NCBI RefSeq assembly: GCF_030908215.1
Contig: NZ_JAVFJK010000003.1
Span: 61,883-125,882 of the forward strand
Reading direction: 5' to 3'
Source of the DNA: Sinomonas sp. ASV486
GTDB lineage: Bacteria; Actinomycetota; Actinomycetes; Actinomycetales; Micrococcaceae
Length of the DNA: 64,000 nt
Shown: in pieces, positions 1-8,840 of the stretch
Position numbering within the stretch: the first letter of the stretch is position 1
Layout: each line of letters starts with the position of its first letter
Notes under the pieces: generated by a model
The model's input: only the letters and a program-made list of their open reading frames with translations
Told to the model about the DNA's origin: nothing
Databases searched by the model: none
Made by a program: the position numbers and the translations under genes

Positions 1-72
<72 letters not shown>

Positions 73-114
73 GCCCGCTCTCGCGGCTGTCCAGGCCTCT
101 GGATGTCTGGGCGT

Positions 115-444
115 CTAGATGTTGAACCCGAGGGCACGCATCTGGTCGCGGCCGTCTTCGGTGATCCGCTCTGGACCCCATGGCGGCATCCAGACCCAGT
201 TGAGCCGCCACTCGTCGACTGCCCCGTCGAGGACCTGTCCGACCTGCTCTTCGAGGATGTCCGTGAGCGGGCACGCGGCGGTTGTGAGCGTCATGCTGAT
301 GAGCAGCGCACCGTCCTCGCCGTATTCGAGCCCGTAGACGAGCCCCAGATCCACGACGTTGACGCCGAGCTCGGGGTCGATGACGTCCTTGAGACGCTCC
401 TCGATGTCCGTGAGCGCGGTCGGTGCGGGCTGGATCTCTGTCAT
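115..444 (-). CDS. sufT: SufT-like MIP18/DUF59 iron-sulfur assembly protein
   Basis: 109 residues, a full-length single-domain DUF59 (MIP18) protein. The family motif DPELGVNVVDLGLVY is near residues 23-37 and a conserved TTAACPL segment with its cysteine is near 53-60. Members assist maturation or delivery of Fe-S clusters in the cytoplasm and usually close actinobacterial suf operons. It is the last gene after sufC (37-base gap), with a purine-rich AGGGAAGG ribosome site ahead of its ATG. The paaD-type relatives of phenylacetate pathways are an alternative, but the suf context decides for SufT. The family is clear, the exact biochemical step is not. Confidence 0.88.
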   Translation of the reverse strand: MTEIQPAPTALTDIEERLKDVIDPELGVNVVDLGLVYGLEYGEDGALLISMTLTTAACPLTDILEEQVGQVLDGAVDEWRLNWVWMPPWGPERITEDGRDQMRALGFNI

Positions 445-481
445 CGCTGCCTTCCCTGTTTCGACTGTGGTGTCCGTGGCG

Positions 482-1258
482 TCAGGCCTGCGCGGACGCC
501 GTGCCCGCCGCGGCGAGGTAGCGGTCGTAGCCTTCGTCCTCGAGACGGTCTGCGAGCTCGGGGCCGCCCTGCTCGGCGATCTTGCCGTCCACGAACACGT
601 GGACGAACTGCGGCTTGATGTACCGCAGGATCCGCGTGTAGTGGGTGATGAGAAGCGTGCCCATGTTGCCCTCGTCCTGGGCGCGGTTGACGCCTTCGGA
701 GACGACCTTGAGGGCGTCGACGTCGAGGCCGGAGTCGGTCTCGTCGAGGATGGCGAACTTCGGCTTGAAGAGCTCGAGCTGGAGGATCTCGACGCGCTTC
801 TTCTCGCCGCCCGAGAAGCCCTCGTTGACGTTGCGCTGGGCGAAGTCCGCGTCGATGCGCAGCTGCTCCATGGCGGCCTTGACGTCCTTGGTCCAGGTGC
901 GCAGCGCCGGAGCCTTGCCGTCGATCGCCGTCTTCGCGGTGCGCAGGAAGTTCGTCATCGTGACGCCGGGGACCTCGACGGGGTACTGCATCGCGAGGAA
1001 CAGGCCAGCGCGGGCGCGGGCGTCGACGCTCATCGCGAGGACGTCCTCACCGTCGAGCGTGATGGAGCCCGAGGTGACGGTGTAGCGCGGGTGGCCCGCG
1101 ATGGTCGAGGCGAGCGTTGACTTGCCGGAGCCGTTGGGGCCCATGAGGGCGTGGGTCTCGCCGGTCTTGACGGTCAGGGTGACGCCCTTGAGGATCTCCT
1201 TGACGCCCTGCTCGGTCTCGATCGAGACGTGCAGGTCCTTGATCTCCAGAGTGGACAT
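482..1258 (-). CDS. sufC: Fe-S cluster assembly ATPase SufC
   Basis: 258 residues, the usual SufC length. This is an ABC-type ATPase that powers the SufBCD scaffold, on which Fe-S clusters are built in the cytoplasm. Walker A GPNGSGKST is near residues 40-48, the signature FSGGEKKR near 149-156 and Walker B AILDETDSGLD near 170-180; the E-T-D-S-GLD form is typical of SufC rather than of transporters. The reading frame stays open far upstream, but the ATG at 1258 follows AGGAG with a 7-base spacer and starts exactly at the family N-terminus MSTLEIKDLHV. It follows sufD after a 53-base gap that carries a small hairpin. Confidence 0.97.
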   Translation of the reverse strand: MSTLEIKDLHVSIETEQGVKEILKGVTLTVKTGETHALMGPNGSGKSTLASTIAGHPRYTVTSGSITLDGEDVLAMSVDARARAGLFLAMQYPVEVPGVTMTNFLRTAKTAIDGKAPALRTWTKDVKAAMEQLRIDADFAQRNVNEGFSGGEKKRVEILQLELFKPKFAILDETDSGLDVDALKVVSEGVNRAQDEGNMGTLLITHYTRILRYIKPQFVHVFVDGKIAEQGGPELADRLEDEGYDRYLAAAGTASAQA

Positions 1259-1273
1259 GTGTGTTCTCCTAGT

Positions 1274-1290
1274 GCCCGGTCGCTCCGGGC
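1274..1290 (-). other. Intercistronic hairpin between sufD and sufC
   Basis: Perfect inverted repeat GCCCGG-TCGCT-CCGGGC, just upstream of the sufC ribosome site. It has no U-tract, so it is more likely an mRNA stabiliser or processing site than a terminator (inference). Confidence 0.4.
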
Positions 1291-1311
1291 GAAGTCGCGA
1301 GGGGGTGAGGG

Positions 1312-2604
1312 TCAGTTTTCGCCAGCGTCGAGCTCGCGCTCGACGGCCTCGGTGAGGTGCTCTTCGATGCTGGCAACGCCGATCTTCTGGATGATCTCGT
1401 TCAGGAAGCCGCGCACCACAAGCCGGCGCGCCACGTCCTCGGGGATGCCGCGGGCCATGAGGTAGAAGAGGTGCTCGTCGTCGAAGCGGCCGGTCGCGCT
1501 CGCGTGGCCGGCGCCCTCGATGAGGCCCGTCTCGATCTCGAGGTTCGGAACCGAGTCGGCGCGGCCGCCGTCGGTGAGGATCAGGTTCTGGTTCTTCTCG
1601 TAGCTGTCGGTGCCCTCGGCCTGCTTCTGGATGAGGACGTCGCCGACCCACACGGTGCGCGCGTCCTTGCCCTGGAGCGCGCCCTTGTACAGCACGTTCG
1701 AGACGCAGTTGGGCTGGGCGTGGTCCACGTAGGTGCGCTGCTCGAGGTGCTGGCCTGCGTCCGCGAAGTACAGGCCGAAGAGCTCGGCCTGCCCGCCCGG
1801 CGCGGCGAAGCGGGCCGTCGGGGTCATCCGGACCAGCGAGCCGCCGAGGCTCACCACGATGTGCTTGATGTGCGCGTCGCGGCCGATCTTCACCTGCTGG
1901 CTCGAGGCATGCACCGACTCGTCGGTCCACTCCTGGAGAGTCACCACGGTGAGGTCGGCACCGTCCTCGAGGACGATCTCGACGTTCTCCGAGACGATGG
2001 CCGCACCGACATGCTGGAGCACGACGACGCCGCGCGCCCCCTTCTCGGCCACGATCACCACATGCTGGGCTGCTGCGGCGAGGCCCGCGCCCGTGAGCGT
2101 CACGAGGACCCGCTCATCGAGCGCGATGCCGGACGGGATCGTCACCACCGTGGCCTCGGCGAATTGCGCCCAGGCGTTCGCGGAGACACGGTCCTCGGGG
2201 ATGCCGGCGGAGCCGATGCGGGCATCGTCGCGGCCCACGGTCTCGACGCGGACCTGCTCCGGCGCCTCGACAACGACAGCCGGCGCGGCGCCGTCGAGCG
2301 CGTCCTTGTGAAGCCCGCCCAGACGCTTGAGGGGCGTGAAGCGCCATTCCTCTTCCGTTCCCTTGACGGCCGGGAAGTCCTCGAGGCGGTACGAGGTCAG
2401 GCGGCCGGCGCGCGAGCTGTCCGGGATGCCGTAGCCGCCGCCGTGGGAATGCGCCTTGGCCGCGTCACCACCGAGCGGGGAGGCTGCGGTCTGCGCGGGG
2501 GCGAGCGTCTCGCCCTCCTCGGTGAGGCCGGGGATGGACGGCGCGCCGATGCGGGCCTTCTCGGCGATGTTCTCTTCAGTCGTCACTTCGGTCAGTTCTG
2601 TCAT
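1312..2604 (-). CDS. sufD: Fe-S cluster assembly protein SufD
   Basis: 430 residues of the SufB/SufD beta-helix family. It partners SufB and SufC in the SufBC2D scaffold complex. The C-terminal half carries the conserved blocks ILTDGGRADSVPNLEIE and GHASATGRFDDEHLFYLMARG, the latter ending in the usual RGIPEDVARRLVVRGFLNE region. The N-terminal 90 residues are variable, as is normal in SufD. The ATG at 2604 lies one base beyond the sufB stop, so translation is probably coupled. It sits between sufB and sufC, the common actinobacterial order B-D-C. Confidence 0.96.
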   Translation of the reverse strand: MTELTEVTTEENIAEKARIGAPSIPGLTEEGETLAPAQTAASPLGGDAAKAHSHGGGYGIPDSSRAGRLTSYRLEDFPAVKGTEEEWRFTPLKRLGGLHKDALDGAAPAVVVEAPEQVRVETVGRDDARIGSAGIPEDRVSANAWAQFAEATVVTIPSGIALDERVLVTLTGAGLAAAAQHVVIVAEKGARGVVVLQHVGAAIVSENVEIVLEDGADLTVVTLQEWTDESVHASSQQVKIGRDAHIKHIVVSLGGSLVRMTPTARFAAPGGQAELFGLYFADAGQHLEQRTYVDHAQPNCVSNVLYKGALQGKDARTVWVGDVLIQKQAEGTDSYEKNQNLILTDGGRADSVPNLEIETGLIEGAGHASATGRFDDEHLFYLMARGIPEDVARRLVVRGFLNEIIQKIGVASIEEHLTEAVERELDAGEN

Positions 2605-2605
2605 C

Positions 2606-4093
2606 TCAGCCGACGGACCCTTCCATCTGCAGTTCGATCAATCGGTTCAGCTCGAGGGCGTACTCCATGGGGAGCTCGCGCGCGATCGGCTCGATGAAGC
2701 CGCGCACGATCATCGCCATGGCCTCGTCCTCGGGCATACCGCGGGACATGAGGTAGAAGAGCTGCTCCTCCGACACGCGCGAGACGGTCGCCTCGTGGCC
2801 GAGGACCACGTCATCCTCGCGGATGTCGATGTACGGGTAGGTATCGGACCGCGAGATCGTGTCGACGAGCAGGGCGTCGCAGCGCACGGTGTTGGCCGAG
2901 TGCTTCGCCCCCTCGCGCACCTGCACGAGGCCGCGGTACGCAGCGCGTCCACCGCCGCGGGCCACGGACTTGGACACGATCGAGGACTTCGTGTTCGGCG
3001 CGATGTGGACCATCTTCGAGCCGGTGTCCTGGTGCTGGCCCGCGCCCGCGAACGCGATCGAAAGGGTCTCGCCCTTGGCGTGCTCGCCCACGAGGTACAC
3101 GGCCGGGTACTTCATGGTCACCTTGGAGCCGATGTTTCCGTCGATCCACTCCATCGTGGCGCCCTCGTGGCAGACGGCGCGCTTGGTCACGAGGTTGTAG
3201 ACGTTGGTCGACCAGTTCTGGATCGTCGTGTAGCGGACGCGGGCGCCCTTCTTCACGATGATCTCGACGACGGCAGAGTGCAGCGAGTCAGACGTGTAGA
3301 TCGGGGCGGTGCAGCCCTCGATGTAGTGCACGTAGGAGTCCTCGTCCGCGATGATGAGGGTCCGCTCGAACTGGCCCATGTTCTCCGTGTTGATGCGGAA
3401 GTAGGCCTGCAGCGGGATCTCGACGTGGACGCCCTTCGGGACGTACACGAACGAGCCGCCGGACCACACAGCGGTGTTGAGCGAGGCGAACTTGTTGTCG
3501 CCGGCCGGGATGACCGTCCCGAAGTACTCGGTGAAGAACTCGGGGTGCTCCTTGAGCGCGGTGTCCGTGTCGAGGAAGATCACGCCCTGGGCCTCGAGGT
3601 CCTCGCGGATCTGGTGGTACACGACCTCGGACTCGTACTGCGCGGCCACGCCGGCCACGAGGCGCGAACGCTCGGCCTCGGGGATGCCGAGCCTCTCGTA
3701 GGTGTTGCGGATGTCCTCCGGGAGGTCTTCCCACGAGCCGGCCTGCTTCTCCGTGGAGCGCACAAAGTACTTGATGTTGTCGAAGTCGATGCCGGAGAGG
3801 TCTGCGCCCCACAGCGGCATGGGCTTGCGGTCGAAGTACTTCAGGCCCTTGAGGCGGAGATCGAGCATCCACTCGGGCTCGCTCTTCTTGCCGGAGATGT
3901 CCCGGACCACGTCCTCGTTGAGGCCGCGGCGCGCGTTGGCGCCGGCGTCGTCCTTGTCGGCCCACCCGTACTCGTAGGTGCCGATCCCGTGGAGCTCGGG
4001 ATTCCTCTCCAGGATCTCGGCGATCACCGTGGACCCGGCCTGCGCCTGGCCCGCGGTGGTCGCGGCTCGGTTCTCAGCTAATTGATCCGTCAT
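2606..4093 (-). CDS. sufB: Fe-S cluster assembly scaffold SufB
   Basis: 495 residues. SufB is the core scaffold on which SufBC2D assembles Fe-S clusters. Family blocks are plain: [47 protein letters not shown], and the region [19 protein letters not shown] with its conserved cysteine and histidine. The C-terminus repeats the SufB/D motif [17 protein letters not shown]. The frame is open upstream, but the ATG at 4093 gives the family N-terminus, and the sufR coding sequence overlaps this start by 20 bases, so sufB is probably translated by coupling to sufR. Confidence 0.97.
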   Translation of the reverse strand: MTDQLAENRAATTAGQAQAGSTVIAEILERNPELHGIGTYEYGWADKDDAGANARRGLNEDVVRDISGKKSEPEWMLDLRLKGLKYFDRKPMPLWGADLSGIDFDNIKYFVRSTEKQAGSWEDLPEDIRNTYERLGIPEAERSRLVAGVAAQYESEVVYHQIREDLEAQGVIFLDTDTALKEHPEFFTEYFGTVIPAGDNKFASLNTAVWSGGSFVYVPKGVHVEIPLQAYFRINTENMGQFERTLIIADEDSYVHYIEGCTAPIYTSDSLHSAVVEIIVKKGARVRYTTIQNWSTNVYNLVTKRAVCHEGATMEWIDGNIGSKVTMKYPAVYLVGEHAKGETLSIAFAGAGQHQDTGSKMVHIAPNTKSSIVSKSVARGGGRAAYRGLVQVREGAKHSANTVRCDALLVDTISRSDTYPYIDIREDDVVLGHEATVSRVSEEQLFYLMSRGMPEDEAMAMIVRGFIEPIARELPMEYALELNRLIELQMEGSVG

Positions 4094-4847
4094 CGCGGCC
4101 TCTCTGCTGGTCGGTTGTACTCTCCGCGGCGTGGGCCGTCTTCTGGCCCCGCCCGGTGGGAATGTGGGTCGTGCACACGTGGCCGCCCTGCGCGAGCGTC
4201 GAGAGCCGCCGGACGTCCACGCCGAGGAGGCGCGAGAAGGCGGCCGTCTCGCTGTCGCAGAACACCGGGAACTCCGCCGCGAGCTGCTGCACGGGGCAGT
4301 GGCCCTGGCACAGCTGGACGCTCGCGAGGTGCGCCGGGAGCACCGGCTTGCCCTGGACGGACGCGGCCGAGGCCACGAAGCCGTCGGCCGTGAGCGCGTC
4401 GGCCAGCGCGCGCGAGCGGGCCGCGACGTCGTCGCCCGCCGCATCCACGAGGGGCCGGTAACGGCGCTCCATGGCCGAGAAGCGCTCGTGGGCGAAGTCC
4501 TCCACGGCTCCGGGGCCCCCCAGCTCCGAGAGCCGCTCAAGCGCCTTCCGGGCGATGTCGAGGTAGTCGTCACCGATGGTGGACTGGCCGCGCGACGTCA
4601 GCACGTACCTGCGAGCGGGCCTGCCGGCGCCGGTGCCAGACGTCGCTACGCGCTTGACTTCGACGACGCCCGCGTCGGTCAGGGCATCGAGGTGGCGGCG
4701 CACGGCTGCCGGCGTGACGTTGAGCATGTCGCCGAGCTCGGCAGCGCTCACGGGCCCGTGCTCGAGGACCGCGCTGAGGACGCGGTCGCGCGTGCGGTCC
4801 TCAGAGTCAGGCCTCGTGTCGGCCTTCGGCGTCTTCACGGAATACAC
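4074..4847 (-). CDS. sufR: SufR-type Fe-S sensing transcriptional repressor
   Basis: About 257 residues from the GTG at 4847; the GTG at 4838 and an ATG at 4919 are in frame and possible. A winged helix-turn-helix ([23 protein letters not shown], near 34-57) is followed by a dimer and ligand region with four cysteines near residues 180, 184, 197 and 225 (CQGHC, FCDSE, HVCTT). Cysteines placed like this bind a [4Fe-4S] cluster in SufR, which represses suf genes when cluster supply is adequate. It is the first gene of the operon and overlaps sufB by 20 bases. No ribosome site precedes either GTG, and AATGAT six bases before GTG 4847 would fit a leaderless start. Confidence 0.9.
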   Translation of the reverse strand: MYSVKTPKADTRPDSEDRTRDRVLSAVLEHGPVSAAELGDMLNVTPAAVRRHLDALTDAGVVEVKRVATSGTGAGRPARRYVLTSRGQSTIGDDYLDIARKALERLSELGGPGAVEDFAHERFSAMERRYRPLVDAAGDDVAARSRALADALTADGFVASAASVQGKPVLPAHLASVQLCQGHCPVQQLAAEFPVFCDSETAAFSRLLGVDVRRLSTLAQGGHVCTTHIPTGRGQKTAHAAESTTDQQRGRDDGSIS

Positions 4848-4851
4848 AAGA

Positions 4852-4892
4852 CAATCATTGCCTAATACTCCGGCAGTCTCCAGTAAGGAGAC
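4852..4892. promoter_or_regulatory. Candidate SufR operator region
   Basis: The 135-base gap between sufR and the divergent ABC transporter holds two dyads: CAAT-C-ATTG at 4852-4860, overlapping the presumed sufR promoter, and GTCTCC-N5-GGAGAC at 4876-4892. Either could bind SufR for autoregulation. Neither exactly matches the published cyanobacterial or mycobacterial SufR sites as I remember them, so the assignment rests on position and symmetry only. Confidence 0.3.
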
Positions 4893-4970
4893 ACTTATCA
4901 CGCCGATGGCGAACCGCACAGGGACCTCCGGCCCAAGCCGAGCCGCGCGAACAGAGACTACTACCTTGCG

Positions 4971-4976
4971 TAGAAT
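4971..4976 (+). promoter_or_regulatory. -10 element of ABC transporter operon (leaderless)
   Basis: TAGAAT ends six bases before the GTG at 4983, which puts the transcript start on the start codon itself. No ribosome-binding site precedes that GTG. Confidence 0.6.
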
Positions 4977-4982
4977 GGACAG

Positions 4983-6005
4983 GTGCTACAGACCGGTACC
5001 CCCTGCCTCGAAATCGAAGGCCTGGTGAAGGACGTCGGACCCATCCCCTCCCTCGACGGCCGCATGAAGCGGGTCTTGGCCGGCATTGACCTCACGGCCC
5101 GCGCGGGCGAGATCACGGTGCTCCTGGGAGTCAACGGTGCTGGCAAGACCACCACGCTCGAGTGCGCGCAGGGCCTGCAGAAGCGCACGGACGGCGTGGT
5201 GCGGCTCCTCGGGCAGGACCCCGAGAAGGCCGACGCCGAGCTGCGCGCCCGCGTCGGGATCATGCTCCAGGAGGGCGGTTTGCCGCCGTCGGCGCGCCCA
5301 CTCGCCTTGTTGAGGCACGTTTCGGGCATGTACGCCGACCCGCAGCCCGTCGACGAGCTCGCTGAGCGTCTCGGCATCCACGAATTCGCCTCCACGACTA
5401 TCCGGCGGCTCTCGGGGGGCCAGAAGCAGCGCGTCGCGCTCGCGGCGACCCTCATCGGGCGTCCCGAGGTGGTGTTCCTCGACGAGCCGAGTGCAGGGCT
5501 CGATCCGCAGTCACGGGAGCTCGTCGTCGAACTCATCGACGAGCTGCGCCGCGAGGGGCTCGGCATCATCCTCACCACTCACCTGCTGGACGACGCCGAG
5601 CGGCTCGCCGACGTGGTCCACATCCTCGACCGCGGCCGCGTCATCACGAGCGGGTCCGTCGCCGAGATCCTCGAGGGCCGCGAGGGGGCCGGCACGCGGC
5701 TCACGCTGCGGACCGAGCCCGGGCTGCCGCTCGCGGACGCCTTCGCCGGCCGCGCGGAGCGCGAGGCGATCACTGTCACCGAGCCGTCCACGGGCCACTA
5801 CGTGATCGAGGGCGAGCTCACCTCGGCGGATCTGGCCGGGATCGCGCAGTGGCTGCACGCCCATGGCATCATGCCGCAGCACCTCGAGCTCGGCCGCGCG
5901 AACCTCCAGGACGTCTTCCTCGCGATCGCTGCGGAATCCGCGGAAGAGTCCGCGGACAGCGACCTCGAGCGCGGACGCCGCGGCAGCAGGAGGAGCGCCG
6001 CATGA
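4983..6005 (+). CDS. ABC exporter ATP-binding protein next to heme A synthase
   Basis: 340 residues. Walker A GVNGAGKTT is near 49-57, signature LSGGQKQR near 143-150, Walker B VVFLDEP near 163-169 and switch histidine TTH near 200: a single nucleotide-binding domain of the CcmA/DrrA export type with a C-terminal extension. It overlaps the permease gene by ATGA and the pair runs directly into ctaA. A similar pair sits beside ctaA/ctaB in mycobacteria, where it carries a legacy antibiotic-transport label. The substrate is unknown; the location suggests a link with heme or cytochrome oxidase assembly (inference). The GTG start is backed by the -10 six bases upstream. Confidence 0.88.
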   Translation: MLQTGTPCLEIEGLVKDVGPIPSLDGRMKRVLAGIDLTARAGEITVLLGVNGAGKTTTLECAQGLQKRTDGVVRLLGQDPEKADAELRARVGIMLQEGGLPPSARPLALLRHVSGMYADPQPVDELAERLGIHEFASTTIRRLSGGQKQRVALAATLIGRPEVVFLDEPSAGLDPQSRELVVELIDELRREGLGIILTTHLLDDAERLADVVHILDRGRVITSGSVAEILEGREGAGTRLTLRTEPGLPLADAFAGRAEREAITVTEPSTGHYVIEGELTSADLAGIAQWLHAHGIMPQHLELGRANLQDVFLAIAAESAEESADSDLERGRRGSRRSAA

Positions 6006-6742
6006 GCGCGGCAAGCCTGACCCGCCGAGTCTGGCAGCAGGGCCGGTACGAGACGGTGACCATGCTGCGCAACGGCGAGCAGCTCACCCTCATGATCGTC
6101 CTCCCGCTCATGGCCCTCATCGGCCTCACGCTCACGCCCGTCCTCGATGGTCTGGGCCCCAGCCGGATCGCCGTCGCCGCTCCCGGGGTGCTTGCGCTGT
6201 GCACCATGAGCGTGGGATTCACCGGTCAGGGCATCGCGACAGGATTCGACCGCCGTTACGGGGTGCTCCGCTTCCTCTCGACCACGCCGCTGGGACGTGG
6301 CGGGCTCATCGCTGGAAAAGTGCTCGCCGTGCTCGTGGTGCTCGCGGTCCAAGTGGTCGTCATCGGCGGCGTGGCGCTGATCCTCGGATGGCGGCCCAGC
6401 GCCGTCGGGGTCCTCCTCGGACTGCCCCTTCTCGCCCTCGGCGCCGCGGCGTTCACCGCACTCGGCCTCCTCATCGCCGGGACCGCCCGGCCGGAGGCGA
6501 CGCTCGCCGTGACCAACCTCGTGTGGATCCTGCTCGGCGTCATGGGCGGCATTGTGCTACCCTCCGAGCGCGCGCCCGCCGCCATCGCCCCGATCGTGGG
6601 GTATCTCCCGTCGGGGGCCCTGGGCGACGCCGTCCGCTCGGCCTTCATCGAAGGCTCACTCAACGTCCCCTCCGCCGTCGTGCTGGTCCTGTGGACCGTG
6701 CTCGCCGGCGCCGCCGCCACCCGCTGGTTCCGATGGAGCTGA
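6002..6742 (+). CDS. ABC-2 type exporter permease
   Basis: 246 residues with about six hydrophobic segments (near 28-48, 57-77, 103-127, 134-160, 167-188 and 223-242), the fold of ABC-2 permeases that pair with CcmA/DrrA-type ATPases. The ATG at 6002 forms an ATGA overlap with the ATPase stop, so the two subunits are translationally coupled. A longer in-frame extension upstream lies wholly inside the ATPase gene and is not real. The ctaA start follows after four bases. Substrate not predictable from sequence. Confidence 0.88.
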   Translation: MSAASLTRRVWQQGRYETVTMLRNGEQLTLMIVLPLMALIGLTLTPVLDGLGPSRIAVAAPGVLALCTMSVGFTGQGIATGFDRRYGVLRFLSTTPLGRGGLIAGKVLAVLVVLAVQVVVIGGVALILGWRPSAVGVLLGLPLLALGAAAFTALGLLIAGTARPEATLAVTNLVWILLGVMGGIVLPSERAPAAIAPIVGYLPSGALGDAVRSAFIEGSLNVPSAVVLVLWTVLAGAAATRWFRWS

Positions 6743-6746
6743 TCCC

Positions 6747-7676
6747 ATGACCGACACCGTCCTCACGCGTTTCACCGCCCGACTGCCCAGGGAGGTGGAT
6801 GGGCGCATCCGGGCCATGGCGCTCGCCTCGCTCATCGGCCAGATCGTGCTGATCGTCACGGGCGGCGCCGTCCGCCTCACGTCCTCGGGTCTCGGCTGTC
6901 CCACGTGGCCGCGGTGCACCGCGGGGTCCCTTGCCACGACGCCGGAGATGGGCGTCCACGGCATCATCGAGTTCGGCAACCGCCTCCTGACCTTCGCTCT
7001 GGCGGCCGTGGCGTTGGCGATGGTGGTCATGCTGTGGAACCTCCGAAAGGAGCGCAAGGACCTGTTCTGGCTCGCCGTCGGGCTGCTCGCAAGCGTTCCG
7101 GCCCAGGCCGTCATCGGCGGCATCACCGTGCTCACGCAGCTCAACCCGTGGGTTGTGGGCCTCCACTTCCTCGTGTCGATGGCCCTCGTGATCCTTTCGA
7201 TGCTCCTGGTTAACCGGGCGTACGGGCGAGCCGGCCGCGTCATGGACCGCAGCTACCCTGCACTGCCCGGATCCATCGCTCCGACCATGGTGGCCACGGC
7301 CGCCGCTGCGGCCGCCGCCGTGGTGCTCGGTGTGGCGGTGACGGGTGCCGGCCCACACGCTGGCGACGCGAATGCGCCGCGCAACGGGCTCGACTGGGAT
7401 CTGTTCTCCCACATCCATGCGGTGCCCGCGTACCTCGTCGTGTTCGGCGCGCTGTTCGGCGTCGTCATCGCCCTCACGCGCCGCATCCGCGGGGCGTACC
7501 GCAATGGGGTCCTTGCCCTGCTGGGCCTTACCATCCTTCAGGCGGCGATCGGCATCACCCAGTACTACACCGGGATCCCCGCACTGCTCGTCGCCGCCCA
7601 CATGCTCGTCTCGGCCCTGCTCATGGCGGCTGCAACCAACACGGCCGACGTCGCGCGGTACAGCCCCAAGGGGTAA
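6747..7676 (+). CDS. ctaA: Heme A synthase (COX15/CtaA)
   Basis: 309 residues, membrane-embedded with about eight transmembrane segments. It oxidises the heme O methyl group to give heme A for aa3-type cytochrome oxidase. Visible family features are the cysteine pair in SGLGCPTWPRC near residues 47-57, the EFGNR motif after a histidine, and histidines in VVGLHFLV, HIHAVPAYL and VAAHMLVS that ligate heme. The ATG at 6747 sits four bases after the permease stop, so it shares the exporter transcript. The enzyme that makes its substrate, CtaB, is encoded convergently just downstream. Confidence 0.95.
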   Translation: MTDTVLTRFTARLPREVDGRIRAMALASLIGQIVLIVTGGAVRLTSSGLGCPTWPRCTAGSLATTPEMGVHGIIEFGNRLLTFALAAVALAMVVMLWNLRKERKDLFWLAVGLLASVPAQAVIGGITVLTQLNPWVVGLHFLVSMALVILSMLLVNRAYGRAGRVMDRSYPALPGSIAPTMVATAAAAAAAVVLGVAVTGAGPHAGDANAPRNGLDWDLFSHIHAVPAYLVVFGALFGVVIALTRRIRGAYRNGVLALLGLTILQAAIGITQYYTGIPALLVAAHMLVSALLMAAATNTADVARYSPKG

Positions 7677-7735
7677 GTCACCACCGGGGCGCGCACCATC
7701 TCGCAGCCCCGCGGGCTGATGTGCAGCTCTCAGGT
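7677..7735. other. Start of ctaA-ctaB convergent gap
   Basis: Follows the ctaA stop. The only structure is a small hairpin, CAGCCC-CGC-GGGCTG, at 7704-7718, which could help end ctaA transcription. No coding sequence is seen. Confidence 0.35.
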
Positions 7736-7869
7736 CAGGAGGGGCGCCGGGGGACGCCCCCGGCCCCCCGGTGTTACTAAGCGGGGTGCACGCGCCTCGG
7801 CGCCCCCCGGGGGGGTTTGGTGCTGCCCCCGGGGCGGGCGGGCGGGGGCGCCCCGCGGCGCCCCTCCTG
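7736..7869. repeat. GC-rich inverted-repeat element between ctaA and ctaB
   Basis: Outer arms CAGGAGGGGCGCCG (7736-7749) and CGGCGCCCCTCCTG (7856-7869) are a perfect 14-bp inverted repeat, and pairing continues imperfectly inward through further G/C-rich sequence. Inside are palindromic runs such as CCCCCCGGGGGG near 7803-7815 and the 13-mer GCTGCCCCCGGGG at 7822-7834, which also occurs at 15-27. Lying between convergent genes, it could act as a two-way terminator or be a small non-coding repeat of the REP or MITE kind. It has no open frame of its own. Confidence 0.6.
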
Positions 7870-7892
7870 TTGTAACTCTGCGGGTACCAGGC

Positions 7893-8840
7893 TCAGCCGA
7901 TGAGCGGAGCCCCGACGAAGGGGTCCACGGCCAGTGCAAGGAACAGCACGGTGAGGTAGCTGATGGAACCGTGGAAAACCTTCATCGCCTTCTTGTCCTG
8001 GATTTCCTCCCGCTGGGCCCGCACGTAGAGCGCGTGTGATTCGTAGAGGAACCATCCGCCGACCGCGACCGCGGCCACCGTGTACACCCAGCCTGCGTGG
8101 CCGAGGGGAATCATGAGCAGCGAGGCGATGACCATGGCCCACGCGTAGAGCACTACCTGCACCGCCACGATCTTGGCACCGGCCACCGCGCCGAGCATCG
8201 GCACGTGCGCATTCCGGTAGTCCTCGCCGTAGCGCATCGACAGCGGCCAGTAGTGCGGTGGGGTCCACAGGAAGACGACGAGGAAGAGGATGACGGCGGG
8301 CCACTCGATCGTGTTCGTGACAGCCGACCAGGCGATGAGCACAGGGAAGCAGCCCGCGGCGCCGCCCCACACGATGTTCTGTGCCGTGCGGCGCTTGAGG
8401 ATGAGCGTGTAGATGACGACGTAGAAGAAGATGGCCGCCGCGCCGAGGACAGCCGAGAGCGGGTTCGCGCCGAACCAGAGGATCGCGAGCGCTGCGATGC
8501 CGAGGACCCACGAGAACACGAGCGCCTCCCGCGGTGTGACCTCCCCCGTCACAAGGGGACGCTTCTCCGTGCGGCGCATGAGCCGGTCAATGTCCCGGTC
8601 GATGTAGCAGTTGAACGATCCCGCGCTCCCCGCGGCGAAGGCCCCCCCAATCAGCGTCGCGATCATGAGACCGAGGGACGGGAAGCCGCGCTGCGCGTAG
8701 ATCATCGTGGGGAGCGTGCTCACGAGCAGGAGCTCGATGATGCGGGGCTTCGTGAGGGCGACGTACGCCTTGATCTTGCGGCGCAGGCCGAGCTTCGCGG
8801 GCCTGGACGGGACGGTGGCGGGTGCGTCTGCTGTACTCAC
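7893..8840 (-). CDS. ctaB: Protoheme IX farnesyltransferase (heme O synthase)
   Basis: 315 residues, a UbiA-family prenyltransferase with about nine transmembrane helices. It attaches a farnesyl group to heme B, giving heme O, the substrate of CtaA. The prenyl-diphosphate motif is [19 protein letters not shown], with the Asp pairs near 107-113; [16 protein letters not shown] and [10 protein letters not shown] are the other family blocks. The start is GTG at 8840. It is convergent to ctaA and divergent from tkt, an arrangement also seen in mycobacteria. Also called cyoE. Confidence 0.96.
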   Translation of the reverse strand: MSTADAPATVPSRPAKLGLRRKIKAYVALTKPRIIELLLVSTLPTMIYAQRGFPSLGLMIATLIGGAFAAGSAGSFNCYIDRDIDRLMRRTEKRPLVTGEVTPREALVFSWVLGIAALAILWFGANPLSAVLGAAAIFFYVVIYTLILKRRTAQNIVWGGAAGCFPVLIAWSAVTNTIEWPAVILFLVVFLWTPPHYWPLSMRYGEDYRNAHVPMLGAVAGAKIVAVQVVLYAWAMVIASLLMIPLGHAGWVYTVAAVAVGGWFLYESHALYVRAQREEIQDKKAMKVFHGSISYLTVLFLALAVDPFVGAPLIG

